Shown one piece after another: positions 25,209 through 36,548 of a DNA stretch of 64,000 nucleotides. The position numbers were made by a program, and so were the translations under genes. Below the pieces are notes generated by a model. The model ran no database searches and was not told the DNA's origin. It saw only the letters and a program-made list of their open reading frames with translations. The stretch spans positions 608,264 to 672,263 of the forward strand of contig ML976657.1 in the NCBI GenBank assembly GCA_010015655.1, in the 5' to 3' direction. This DNA is from Bimuria novae-zelandiae CBS 107.79. Its lineage: Eukaryota > Ascomycota > Dothideomycetes > Pleosporales > Didymosphaeriaceae. Within the stretch, counting starts at the first letter, position 1, and each line of letters starts with the position of its first letter.

Positions 25209-28200
25209 TGTTTATTCTAGTATTTCGCAGCCTATAAAGTGTACTCTCTAGGGTAATCTATTACTAATTACTATCGAGTGCTGTCTTCCTCCTTCTCTAG
25301 GGGGGCGACCCCGCCTCTTAGGCTCCTATCTAGGGCGACCTTTAGTCTCCTTGTCTAAGCCCTTTAGGAACTGCTTTATCGCCCCTTTAGAGATCTCCTC
25401 TATAGACAACTACTAGTTCTTATCGCTATCGTATCCTTTCTACTTAACTTTATACAGCCATTCTCCGTCCTGGAGTACCCTAGATCTAATTTCTTTAATT
25501 AGGTATATATCCTCCCCTACTTATAGTATAATAACCTTAGGCGGGCTTTACTCCCGTTGTAGTAGTCCTTCTAGGACTGCCTGGTTTAAGAGAGACACAT
25601 AGAACACTAGGTAAATATTAAAATCCTTTAGCAGCTCTAGCTTATATGCCTATTAACTAATCTACTATTTTACCCTATAAGGACCCTAGGACTTATAGTT
25701 AAGTTTCTTCTTAGGCCTAGTTAACCGTATATTACGGGCGTCGAGATATACTATATCCTCTACTATAAAGGTTTAGGCCTTATGCTTCCTGTTATACCAC
25801 GTCGCCTGGTACGCCTATGCCCTAAGGATCGCTTAGGTTATCTAGGCCCTAGTCTAGGCTAAAACTATCGCTTTGGCCCTTACCGTAAGTACCAACCCGC
25901 GCAGCTGTACATCTCGGGGCAGGCCTACTATTAGTAGATTTAGGCCGTACACTATAATAAATAGCAACACTCCTATAGAGCTATGGATGCTATTATTATA
26001 CGAATATTCTGCTTTAGATAGAAGGTCTACCTAATTAAATTATTTGTAGTTGCAGAACACTTAAAGGTACTATTTAAGCGTTTAGTTTTATTATTCTATT
26101 TGTCTGTCTATCTGCGAGTGGAAGGCAGTAGAGAGGAGTTACTTAGTTCTTAAATATTAAGTAAAGGTGCTCTAATAAGCTAATATAAATAGGCTGCCTC
26201 TATCTATAACTATTAACTTTAGAGGGCTATGTAGGCGTAGAACCTCTCTCTTAAAGACCTTAGCTAGCTCTACTGCCTTTAGGTCCTTTCGCGTGGGGAT
26301 GTAGTATGCCATCTTAGAAAACTAGTTAATAATTACTAGGATGCTATTATAACGATAGGCTCTAGATTTACTCTTAGGTAGATCTATTACTATATTTATA
26401 GCAATGTCCTCCTAAATGCCCCTTAGGACTAGTAGGCTATTAAGTTAGCCATGCGTTGCGTATTAGACAGGTTTCGCCCTAGAGCACGCTTAACAGGTCT
26501 AGATATAGTTCTTTACGTATTATTAGACACTAGGCTACTAAAACTCTCGTAGCACTAGCTCTAAGATTTTAGTAAAGCTAAAATAGCCCGCGAGGGGGTT
26601 ATCGTGGCATTATTAAAAGACGTGTACCTTTACTAGAGGTGGCACGCATAGCCTATTCTTATACTATAATAGGTTGGCCGGTCCAATTATCTAGCGCTTT
26701 AGCTATTCCGGCTTTGCTATCTCTGGCCCTTAGAGGTACTAGAGGATTCGTTCTATAGTTTCGTCCCCCTAGCTATTTCTCTTTAATAGCTCCACTATAG
26801 GGTAAGCGCTTACTAAATCGTTTACTACTGCCTCCTTAGTTACTAACGTTCTAGGTCTAGTGACCCTTGTTACTACTACTAGTCTAGGGCTTTCTACCTA
26901 CTTTAGTAGCTATAGGCTACCTACCACGCCTGCTTCGTTTAAAGCGTTGCCTTTTAGCTATAACTTGTGCTATAGGGCCTTAAGGAGTTTCTACTAGAAA
27001 CTGCCTATCCTGCCTAAGCTTGTTTCCTCCTCTAACTCGTAGTTAGGTCTTTATAATAGTCTATTAGCGGGATTTATTCTTCCTAGATAGTGTTTAATTT
27101 TAAAATTAAACGTCGCGAGCTATTTGGCCCACCTTGCCTATTATCTAGTTAGGACTTTTATAGATATAAACCCTTATAGGTTAGCATAGTTAGTTAGAAG
27201 CTTAACCTTCTTACTAATACCCTCTAGGTAGTGTTACTAATGCTTAAAAGCTTTAACGATCGCTAGTAACTTGCTATTATACATGTTATAATTTTATTCT
27301 ACCTAGTTTATCTTGCGCGAATAAAAAGTAACTAGGTGCTATTATAGCTTCCTATATTTGTCTAGTTACGGTTAGCTTAAGATACCCGAGATCGCGAAAC
27401 CTAAAGCGTTAGTTTTTACTCTTAAGGGTCTTTTAAGGTTAAAGTAGGCTAGTAAGGGCCCTTGCATAAAGCTCTCTTTTAGCTAGTAGAAGGAGGCCTT
27501 AGCCTGCTTTAGTAGGCTTATTATAACTAATTCCTTAAGTCTCTATTACTGTCTGCCCTTAGTAGCTCCCTCTAGCCTTCTCGTTAGGGCGTGAAGGGGT
27601 GCCGCCACTTAAGAGAATCCTTCTATAAACCTTTAATAGTAGTTAGCAAAGCCAAGGAAGATCCTAACTACTTAGACTAAGTTTAGTTTAGGCTAATTTT
27701 TTATAGAGGCGACGTGGTCCTCCTCTATCTCTACGCTATCTAGGGATACTATAAAGCCTAGGTATCCTACCTTGCGTGTGTAGAATTCGTATTTGGACAG
27801 TTTAGCGTATAGCTAGCGTTTAATAAAGCGTTCTAGCACTATCTAAACGTGCTGGATGTGTTCCTCCTTTGTCTTAGAGTAGATAAGGATATTATCGAGG
27901 TACACAATACAGCAGATATTAAGAAGGTCTAATAGTATATTATTAATATAGCTTTAGAAGGTCGCAGGCGCGTTTGTTAAGCTAAAAGACATTACTATAT
28001 ATTTATACTATTCGTACCTTATTTAGAAGGCTATCTTCTATTTATCTCTTGCCCTAATTTGGACGCGGTGGTAGGCGTCCCTTAGGTCTAGTTTAGTGTA
28101 GATCTAGGCATCCCCTAGTTAGTTAAGGGATTCCTGTATTAAGGGAAGTAGGTATTAGTTCTTTATTATAACTATATTTAGTCCCTTGTAGTTAACGCAG

Positions 28201-28980
28201 AGGCGGAGGCCTCTATCCTTTTTCTTTATAAAAAGGATTAGTGCCCTAGCGCTTAATCGCGATAGTTAAATAAAGCCTTATTTAAGGTTCTTTTAGATAT
28301 AGTCGCGCAGAACTACTAACTCTAACTTTAATAGACTATAGAGTAGTCTAAAAGGCACTTCCTTGCCTTCCTTAATATCAATCTTTATCTTGTGGGGGCT
28401 ATGGTTGGCAAGGATGCTCGCGGCTTCTTTAGAGAAGGCTTCCTCCTACCGTCCCTAGTATTCTTTAGGTAGCGTCCCAGGTGGGCCTCCTAATGTGTCC
28501 TTTAGGGTGGTATATATAATAAAATAGTTATTTACTATATCTTTAGCCGTGCTGGCAAACTTTTTTACTAATTTAGTAGAAATCTTAGTCTATTTGGGCT
28601 TCCTATAGGCGAAGCGGATAGTCTTATTATAGAAGTTTGCGATAGGGTTCTATTCTGCTAGCTAGGGCATTCCTAGGACTATGTCGAATCTACTAATGTC
28701 ACTAATTATGAACAGGTAACTACCGCTCTCGGTTTTACTATAACTGTCTATAATAGTGTAGGGGAGCTTCGCCTAGCCTAGAACGCCTAAGTCTTATCTG
28801 TTTAGCGCCACGTAGCGTTTGCCTTTTATTATCGTCACTATAACCCCTAACTGCTTTATTAGATTACTACTAACAAAATTCGCTTTGGCTCTGTAGTCTA
28901 CTAGGGCTTTAATCTATTATTAGTTACCCTTATACTATACTTTACTGTCTAGCGCGATTAGTAAGCTACCGCTCTTATTT
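25209..28980 (-). pseudogene. pol of gypsy A2 (RIP-broken)
   Basis: Mirror of the A1 pol by position: chromodomain at about 25370-25500, integrase about 25900-26650, RNase H about 27180-27440, reverse transcriptase about 27700-28400 and the protease remnant near 28850-28900. The same type of in-frame TAG/TAA codons interrupts every domain. Not functional. Confidence 0.85.
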
Positions 28981-30330
28981 CTAGGGGTCCTTATAGCTAT
29001 AACTAGTTATTATTAACCCTTATTATAGTTAATCTTGCCTGTAGACTATTAGGCCTCCTGGTCTATAGCTTGTCTTTCCCCGCCTCGGCCTTGTACTTTA
29101 AACAGGACGCCTTATAATAGCCTAGTTCGTAGTAGTAAAAGCATTAGTTCTTGTCCTTATCCTTTATTGCCTAAGCCTTCTTCTTACTATTCTTATCGCG
29201 ACGGTCGCTATCGTGGCGTCTCTAGTATAGTCTTATGTTATTTAATCTAGATCGCTTTCGATCGCGCCTTTTATTAGCTAGCTTATTAAAGAAGTTATTA
29301 TTAACATCGTGTGTGCGTTATTTCCTTAACTTATAAGGTTTTAACACTTACTAATACATATTTGCCTTTACTTCTAAGTAAAAGAGCCTCTTCTATTTGC
29401 GTAGCTACTATTTAAGGCGTTCTTAGATTTTCTTGTCTAGTGCTGTATAGAAGTTATTAATATAGTCTTTATTATTATTATCTAAGGCCTTCTCTAGGTC
29501 GTATTCCTTTTATTAGTCCTTAAGGTAGTTAAGGAGTTTTATAGGGGTCTTCTTACCTTATTTAGCTGCCTTAATCCTTTAGCGAGCGGCACTTTTTCGC
29601 TCCTAGGCTAATCCTAGGGAGTCTACTATAGTTTGCTATAAAAGGTCTTAGGTAACTTTCCTATGTCGCTTTTGCTTTAGGATCTTAGCAACTATTTAGT
29701 TCTAGTAGTTATGTTATATATCTCCTAAGTATCTTACTGCGAACCTAACCTGCGCTTTATTAGTTTTAAGGGCAGGTAAGAAGTTAATATAGTCTTTATA
29801 GGCCCTTTTCTATAAGTTTAGTTCCTTGCAACCCTTGCCCTTAAATTAAGAGGGTTCTAGTGGCTTTAGTAGCTATACGTCCAGGGTAGTAGCTACTATT
29901 TAAATCTAACGTTCTTTATCGTGGCTAGTGTAGGCCTGGCCTTGTCTATCCTTCTTTCGCGGGCGTTAGATGCTTCCGGAGGCCCTAAATTAGCCTTAAC
30001 TAGTATTATCTAAGCTTAAGGACGCGTCCTCTATTAAGCTATTACTTAATAGGTTATTACTTATGTCTTTAGCCTTGTCTAGGTTACCGTGACCCTCCTT
30101 AGGCTCTAGGGAGTTATTAGAAATACTAGTAATTATTATCTTGTTTCTAACTAGGGTCTTGCCTTTAGATTAGTAACGCTTTACTATTAGGGAGGCCTCT
30201 AGTTCTTAGATGCGTTGTTAGAGCTATAGCACGCCTAAGCGTTTTTAGAGGGTAACTTTCTTTAATTATTAGTTATTATTACTACTTATAACGGTAAGGG
30301 GGTCTTCCTCTAGGTCTATAGGTGTTATTA
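28980..30330 (-). pseudogene. gag of gypsy A2 (RIP-broken)
   Basis: Mirror of A1 gag, with the zinc-knuckle remnant at about 29097-29144 showing the same loss of cysteine and histidine codons. Limits approximate. Confidence 0.7.
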
Positions 30331-30494
30331 GGTCTTCTATAGGCGTTGCAACTATTAAAAGCTCTTATTTAGAGAGTCCTATAGGTAGTAACCTGCTTTA
30401 AGGGTCTCCTGCTATCTTTAAGGTCTAGTAAGTAACTCTTTGTGTCGATTCTATCGTACAGGTGAATTAGATATGAGGGGGTAAGGGATTGTAT

Positions 30495-30667
30495 TGTAAA
30501 AAGCGCCCTAACTACGGGCGACTCAGTCTATCCACAGTACTAAGGCGATCCCTTAGAGAGGGAAGAGAAGGGCTGCGGCGAGGGAAGTAGATAGGCGGAA
30601 GGCCCGGATAGCGCCGGTCTAGAGCGGACTAGGGCCGTCGAGGGCCCTCGACCTACGACTCGTGACA
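30495..30667 (-). repeat. 5' LTR of gypsy A2
   Basis: 173 bp, followed on the plus strand by the CCTAG duplication at 30668-30672. Confidence 0.95.
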
Positions 30668-31721
30668 CCTAGTAAGTATAAGTAAACGTTATCTTAAATT
30701 AAATAAATAGCTACGCCTTAGTTATTATCGCGTATAGCGTAGTAATAAAGGAATAGGTGTTTCTTAAGTATATTCTTTGCGTACTAGATGCTATTTATAC
30801 CCTTCCCTCCTTTGCATATAAACTCCTCTATTTTAAAAAACTTTTAATAGTAAAAAGTTTTTTAATACCTGCGCGGAGAGCTCCACCTTTTTTATAAACA
30901 GCCTTATTAGTAGCTTAGCGTTAACTATTATTATAAGCAATATTATAGTTAATTTTTTATAATTACTACTTTTTATAAGTACTAGTAATAGTCGCGTAAG
31001 AGCGTTTAACCTTAAGGGCTTCTTTTACTATATTATTTATATAGGAGTCGCGTTATATAAGGTCTTTATAGCTTATATTATTATCTTAAGCCTAAATAAC
31101 GCAAGGGCGTTAATAAGAGTAAGTAGTATTAGTTAAAGTAGTAGCGTAGATTATAAAACTAAATTTAGGTAGCGTTATAAGTAGTACGTAGACGTTACTA
31201 TCTTATCTAATTAATCTTAAAATCCTTTACTTTCTACCACGTATATTACTCTCGTAAATAGACTTAGAGGTCTTATTATAGTAAATAAATATAATGCGTA
31301 GAAAGTGTAAGTTATTTTTAGCCTTAAGCTAGGCATAGTACTATAGTTATTAGTTCTTATTATTACTACTAAGCGCTAGTTTTTTAGGTTATACTCTATA
31401 AGTTATTACGTATAGGTGCTGCTCGTCGCGGTGCTCCCTAGCAATGTTATAGACTATATTCTTACTAAGTGTGATGCCAGCTTCTGCGCAGAGGTCTCTG
31501 ACAGCGTCATGCACCTGGTAGGTGCCATATACGATAATGTTATGCCGTGGTCTTGCGCTCAGCGTAGAGCCATCGCGTACCTTTACAGGTCTGCCAGGAG
31601 GAGACTGCTTGACTGTAGGTGTTGTAGCTAGCAATTCCTGTAGTGAGTCGACCTTTGCAGCATCTTTGACGCGTCGAAATGCCTTACCACATGCGTGGTT
31701 AGTTATAAGCTAGCGCATATA

Positions 31722-33834
31722 ACATGCCCGTGCGCGTGATGAGCCACTTCGCGTGATGGGCCACCCACGCCAAAACACTCAAACTTCACAACCTCATAAC
31801 TCTACTATTATGGCTCCAATTAACGACGCGCTTGCAGATCTAATGTCGCTAAGCCCTAGCGAACAGTTTTCGTACTGAAAAGTAGCTAAAAAGTATAGTG
31901 TTTCTCGCTCAACTTTAATGCGAAGGCACCATGCTACAACACAGCCACACGCATTAAAGATTATCAACTAACAAAAGCTTGCTCTACAACAAGAGGCAGA
32001 GCTTATTAAATATATAGAAGGACTCACAGCACGTCACCTACCACCTACAAGAGAGATGATACGAAATTTCGCGTCAACAATAGCCAAGGAGCCAGTAAGC
32101 GAGAGCTAGGTTACGCGCTTCATCAATCGGCACAGCATCCATCTTACCTCGCGATGGGCAACTGGTATAGACAGCAATCGCCACCAAGCCAACTTAGGGG
32201 ATAAATACAGCCTGTATTTTAATATCCTAGGTGATAAAATCAAGGAATATGGTATTGAGCCTCGTCACACGTACAATATGGATGAGAAAGGCTTCCTTAT
32301 CGGTATCATTGGCCGATCGAAACGAGTGTTCAGCAGACGTATGTGGGAGAAGAAGGAGGTTAGAGCATCTCTACAAGATGGCTCTCGCGAATGGATTACC
32401 CTCCTAGCATGCGTGTGCGCTGATGGATCAGCCTTGCCGCCAAGCCTTATCTACCAGTCTACCAACAAGGACATCCAATCAAGCTGGGTTAAGGATATCG
32501 AGGCAGGAAAGCATAGCGTACACGTCTCCTCTTCACCCTCAGGCTGGACAAACAACGATATCGGCCTTGCCTGGCTTGAGCAGGTGTTTGATCGCTACAC
32601 TAAGGCAAAAGCTCGACGATCCTACCGACTTCTTATCCTTGACGGCCATGGATCTCATGTTACTATGGATTTTATCGACTATTGCGACAGGAATAGGATC
32701 CTCCTAGCCATACTTCCTCCTCACTCGACGCATACGCTTTAGCCACTTAATGTAGTGCTCTTCAAGTCTCTCTCATCAGCCTACTCCGCTGAGCTCACGA
32801 CCTACCTCTAAAAGAGCCAAGGCCTAGTCCCAATCAAAAAAGGAAACTTCTTCCCTCTCTTCTAGAAGGCCTGGGCAAGCTCCCTTTAGGAGGAGACGAT
32901 TCTCAAGTCTTTTGAGGCTACTAGCATATCACCTTTCAACCCAGAGGTTATACTCAAAAGATTTGCCAAAACCACCCAAGATGAGCAGGAATCACGAGAG
33001 AGCTCTACGTCAGTACTCAGTGGATCTGACTAGCGTAAATTAGATCGCCTCGTACGAGCTGCAGTAGAGAATCAGGCCAGTAAAGACGCGCAGAAGCTCA
33101 GCCGCTCACTTCACCACATCTCAGTTCAAAATAAGCTACTTCACCACGAGATCAACGGGCTTAAGGAGGCACTACTAGTTAAGAAGAAGCATAAGAAGAA
33201 GGGCAAGCGTCTTAACCTTTAGCAGCGTTAAGAGTACCATGGGGGAGCAGTCCTCTAGTCACCGAGGAAGGTCAAGGAGGCTCGTGTACGCCAGTCTGTA
33301 AAGGAGCAAGAGGAAAAGGAGCAAAAGCTTCGAAAAGCAGAGACAGCTGAGTTAAGGAAGGCAGCTAAGCTGTACAAGGAGAAAATTGCAGAGGAGAAGC
33401 GTGTGGGGCGGGAGGCCGCCAAGGTAGCTAGGGAGAAGGAGAGGGCTGAGAAGGCAGCAGAGCGCGCTCGCCAGAAAGAGGCTCGTGACGCAGCAAAAGC
33501 TCTACAATCTACCCAGAAGGGTAAGAGAAAAGCCTCGCAGCCACCTACATAAAGTAACAAGCGCCAGAAACGTGTGGTTAACGCTATAGCTACTAAGGAA
33601 GCCTTAGGTGCCGTATTAGTAGCTCCACCCAAGACCACGCGGCGCGGTCGCAACGTTAAGCTTCCAAGTAAATATAAATAGCACAGGTTAATTGCAAGTA
33701 TTAATATAGTACTTCTATAAAGAAATCTCGTGATAATAGCTACTGTGTGTAGCTCTACAGCCTCGTTTCTCGTAGAGATGTTTTGGTGTTGGTGGCCCAT
33801 CACGCGAAGTGGCTCATCACGCGCACGGACACGT
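31722..33834 (+). mobile_element. Fot1/pogo-like DNA transposon D
   Basis: 2,113 bp with ~50-bp terminal inverted repeats (each with two CGCGTGATG units 17 bp apart). Flanked by TA at 31720-31721 and 33835-33836; the right TA is also the left TA of element E. It is much less AT-shifted than its neighbours, so it is probably one of the youngest insertions. Confidence 0.92.
31810..33681 (+). pseudogene. Fot1/pogo-like transposase of element D, about 12 stops
   Basis: One continuous frame of 624 codons from ATG at 31810 to TAG at 33679 with only about a dozen internal stops, nearly all TAG/TAA for Gln or Trp codons (one TGA). Order: N-terminal HTH (VAKKYSVSRSTLMRRH), CENP-B/HTH_Tnp region (TREMIRNFASTIAKEP, about residues 80-130), then the DDE domain: YNMDEKGF (about residue 157), LILDGHGSH (about residue 278) and HTL-PLNV (about residue 312), where the third catalytic Asp is Asn, a G to A change. 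A long Lys/Glu-rich coiled coil forms the C-terminal third. An uninterrupted block 32278-32742 retains most of the catalytic core. Non-autonomous now. Confidence 0.9.
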
Positions 33835-33836
33835 TA

Positions 33837-35598
33837 GTTCCTGCGCACATAGGGTTCCTGCGCACCGCGCTAGAACACCCCACCTACACAAAACACGCGA
33901 TTTCTTAGTAACGCTGCTTATAATTACTATTAACTACACATAGATTTAAGCGCTGCAGCTACTATGGCTATAGCAGCTATTTCTAAGGTGCTTAGTATAG
34001 TAAATCTTTATTACTTAGCTACTAAAGCTTTAGCTGCGCGCATAGCCTCCCTAATACTCTCTACCTCTATAAAGCGTTAATTTAGGTCTACTCGAACGCG
34101 CTTACGCTAACGCTAAGAGGTAGATATCTCTAGCTACTGCTCAAGTCGTCTTTTCTCTGCTTCTAGGCCTGCAGCTCTAGCATTTGCAGCTGCTAGAGCC
34201 TTACCTGCTTTCTGTAGGAGTAGCCGGGTGGTACGACCTAGATTCTCGACGCTCTGGACGCTGCGCTGCGCTATATAGAGATCGTGAGGGCCCTGGGGAG
34301 TAGAGAGGAAGCTCTGGATCTGCTGCTGAGGCTGCTGCTCACGTGTAGGCGTAGTAGGCCTCTGAGAGACCTGCGACGAGCTAAGCACGTAATTAATGTT
34401 AAATAGGCAGATACTAGATGCCTGCTAGCTAGCTTAAATTACACGCTCTGTAAAGTCTTCCTCCCTAGCTTAATAATAGCAGGTAATAAAGCGCTCCTTC
34501 TTAACAGGTGCAGCGTCGTCAAGTAATACAAGCTCCTAAATCTAACGTCTATAGCTAGACTTAATCACAGAGAAAGGAGCAAGATTAAGAGGCTGTAGGA
34601 CGTGTAAGGTGTGCGCAGGTAGATAGAGGAGCTGTATACGATGTAGCTTGCAGAGCTATAGGAAGTCTATATTAATATGGCTACCGTGACCGTCGAGTAT
34701 TAGGAGCCTGTGCTGGCCATCAGATACAGCCGTCTCAGGTATAAATATACGCTGTAGCCACTCAACACCTATCGCTTTTAACGTCCATCCGTTCTCTGAG
34801 GTTGTATAGATCCAGTCAGGTACGTAAGACGAGGAGAACCATGTTATCTATAGGCTCTAGCCCTTAAAGATGACTACGCAGCGTAGTTTCCGCCCTATCA
34901 CTAACACACACTTAATTATAGAGACCCACTCGCGATTCTCTAGAGACCAAATATAAGCCTTCTTTTTATAACTACTAGAAAGTACTCTAGTGTTGGTACA
35001 TACCCCTAGAGCAACGCCAGTCTCATCCATATTGTATGTATTCTCCGCCTGTATATTAAGCCGCCGTCGAGTCTGCTTATAGAGCTCTAGGAACGCACGT
35101 ATCTGCTCTAGTGTCGCTGCATTAGCTCTCTGAGCCTCTAGCTTTCTGCTGACTACAGAGGCAACGCGTGGCTGGCGCCGGAAGAAGTGTGAGAGCTAAA
35201 GCTTGCTAATAGGCTAGTTATCGCCGTTTATACGCAGAATCTAATTTGCTATTTCTTAAGCGTAAGCGTGCGAGGGAGGGCAGGCGCGTACGTCTTTTTT
35301 AAGGATCTATTCTACTAGAAAATCCTCCTATAGAGGAGTTAGCTACTATTAATGCTAATAGCTAAGCGCGCTGCTAGTTACACTATTAAAATAATTATAT
35401 AGCGTTAATTTAGGTAACTTATAGGCCTTTATAGTAGCGCGCTAACTAGAATAGATGCCTATATTAAGATTACTAATAGCTAATTATATAGCTGCTTTAC
35501 AGGCGTCTATGTTAATAAGCGTTATAGAGAGAAATCGCGTGTTTTCTATAGGTGGGGGGTTCTGGCGCGGTGCGCAGGAACCCTATATGCGCAGGAAC
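33837..35598 (-). mobile_element. Fot1/pogo-like DNA transposon E
   Basis: 1,762 bp; terminal inverted repeats of about 70 bp, each beginning with GTTCCTGCGCA repeated after 17 bp. TA at 33835-33836 (shared with D) and 35599-35600. Transposase on the minus strand. Confidence 0.92.
33950..35510 (-). pseudogene. Fot1/pogo-like transposase of element E (RIP-broken)
   Basis: Minus-strand frame, limits approximate. N-terminal part decayed; then ENTYNMDETGVALGVC (about 35010-35055), ENREWVSIIKCV (about 34905-34945), LLILDGHGSH (about 34680-34710) and LQPLNLAPFS (about 34570-34600), with Asn in place of the third catalytic Asp as in element D. A 84-codon open stretch at 34134-34388 is the C-terminal region (Gln-rich, then alanine-rich coiled coil). 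Fewer stops than in element C, more than in D. Confidence 0.85.
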
Positions 35599-35707
35599 TA
35601 TATGCGCTAGCTTACCCAAATCAGTGGCGATTTCTGGGAAAGTGAGGTTGTATTATGTTCTGAGAACGACGATAGCAGCTAGCTGGGCTTCTGACAGCAA
35701 TCGAGAG

Positions 35708-35725
35708 TTTTTTTTTTTTTTTTTT
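35708..35725 (+). repeat. Poly-T run (18 T) inside the element F transposase
   Basis: Reads as a lysine run on the coding (minus) strand; in-frame length, within the transposase N-terminal region. Confidence 0.9.
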
Positions 35726-35911
35726 AGGCAGGATTTGAAGCCATATTGAGTGCGAAACGTGAGGTTGAAGTGTAGGTGTTGACGCTCTACAGAGCTCTTG
35801 GAGGCTCGGAGACTCTGTTCCGCTAGTGACGCGCTAGCGTCTTGGCAAGTCACATGACGGCCGGCTTTATTGAGATTACCCTTTGTAACCCCAACCCATT
35901 TACCAGCCTAG

Positions 35912-36548
35912 GTGTGTCACGGTTTATGGCTCTTACCCTACGAGATAGTTACACCTACTTCTATATGGTGGCTACTCACCTTTCTAAGAGGGTTATACCT
36001 ATCTAGGACTAACGCTATTTATGTTCGTGTACCTACATACTCTGCAGCTTCTAGATAGTACACCCTTAGTTCAATCCCATAGTCTTTTCCACTGCGTACT
36101 GTCCGCTCTACCTAACCGCTACAATGATGCTATATCTTAGGTTCTCGCATGGAATCTATCGTGCAAAAGTACCGGGTCACGTATTTGAAATCGTTAGCGT
36201 CGTTCGCTGTACCGAAAGCACATCTAGCAGAGCTCTTTCCAAGATTGCGTGTCATTTGCGCTCTTGATCCTCTATGCATTGTCGACAATTTAAAAGTGAT
36301 GACATGTTGTGGGAGAGCCTTACCCAACCATAATGGAGCTCATTGGGCATTTTTAAGAGGAAGATAGTCCAGGCATTTGAACGTTAGTTCCGTGGACTTT
36401 GGGTAGGCTCGATGTATTGAGCTCGAGGTATTTATTAGGAGCGCGCGATGCACTTGGGAAAGCATTACACAAATTTAACTACACAAAATGTTTCTTCGGC
36501 TCGTACGCTCTTGCTGAGTTCCAGCAGTGCCAGTCCCTGGTCGGACTC
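35912..36548. other. Boundary DNA between nest and gene island
   Basis: Starts AT-moderate with a TGTCACGG sequence that resembles an LTR start (about 35915), but no second end or target duplication was found. From about 36130 composition is normal. Short overlapping frames only. Confidence 0.35.

Larger units (their letters stand above)
23483..30667 (-). mobile_element. Ty3/gypsy chromovirus, copy A2, full length, RIP-inactivated
   Basis: Same family and exactly the same length (7,185 bp) as copy A1, opposite orientation, inserted in the transposase of element F with target duplication CCTAG at 23478-23482 and 30668-30672. LTRs of 173 bp at both ends. The purine tract appears as its complement right after the left LTR (AAGGCTCTTTTCTTT). 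RIP-type changes differ from A1 at many sites, so the copies were mutated independently or in several rounds. Confidence 0.95.
23156..35853 (-). pseudogene. Tc1-like (DDE_3) transposase of element F, in pieces
   Basis: Reading on the minus strand: N-terminal helix-turn-helix at about 35630-35853 (SEAQLAAIVVLRT-YNLTFPEIA), interrupted by E and D; next 31389-31705, whose longest open part is 81 codons (HDAVRDLCAEAGITLSK, second HTH); a RIP-degraded catalytic centre 30668-31388; then, after gypsy A2, the C-terminus 23156-23482 with the hallmark NSPDLHPIE at about 23395, containing the third catalytic Glu of DDE enzymes, and stop at 23156. The N-terminal and C-terminal parts are far less mutated than the middle. 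The start codon is not evident. An inert relic. Confidence 0.8.
23066..35885 (-). mobile_element. Tc1/mariner element F (1.75 kb), expanded to 12.8 kb by three insertions
   Basis: Terminal inverted repeats CAAAGGGTAATCTCAATAAAG at 23066-23094 and inverted at 35857-35885, flanked by TA at 23064-23065 and 35886-35887. Subtracting gypsy A2, D and E with their duplications leaves about 1,751 bp, the normal size of a Tc1-like element. Its transposase reads on the minus strand in four pieces. Confidence 0.88.
22967..35911. mobile_element. MITE M (~123 bp), split by Tc1 element F
   Basis: Outermost layer of the nest. Left end 22967 and right end 35911 are inverted repeats starting CTAGGCTGGTAAATGGGTTG and extending to about 28 bp with one mismatch. 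Removing element F plus one TA leaves a unit of about 123 bp without coding capacity. The CTAG at both ends may be part of the repeat or a 4-bp target duplication; as a palindrome it cannot be told apart. Confidence 0.65.

Noticed and set aside
35915..36125. Possible solo LTR (TGTCACGG...CTACA)
   Set aside because: Has TG...CA-like ends but no matching 5-bp target duplication and no second copy in the window.
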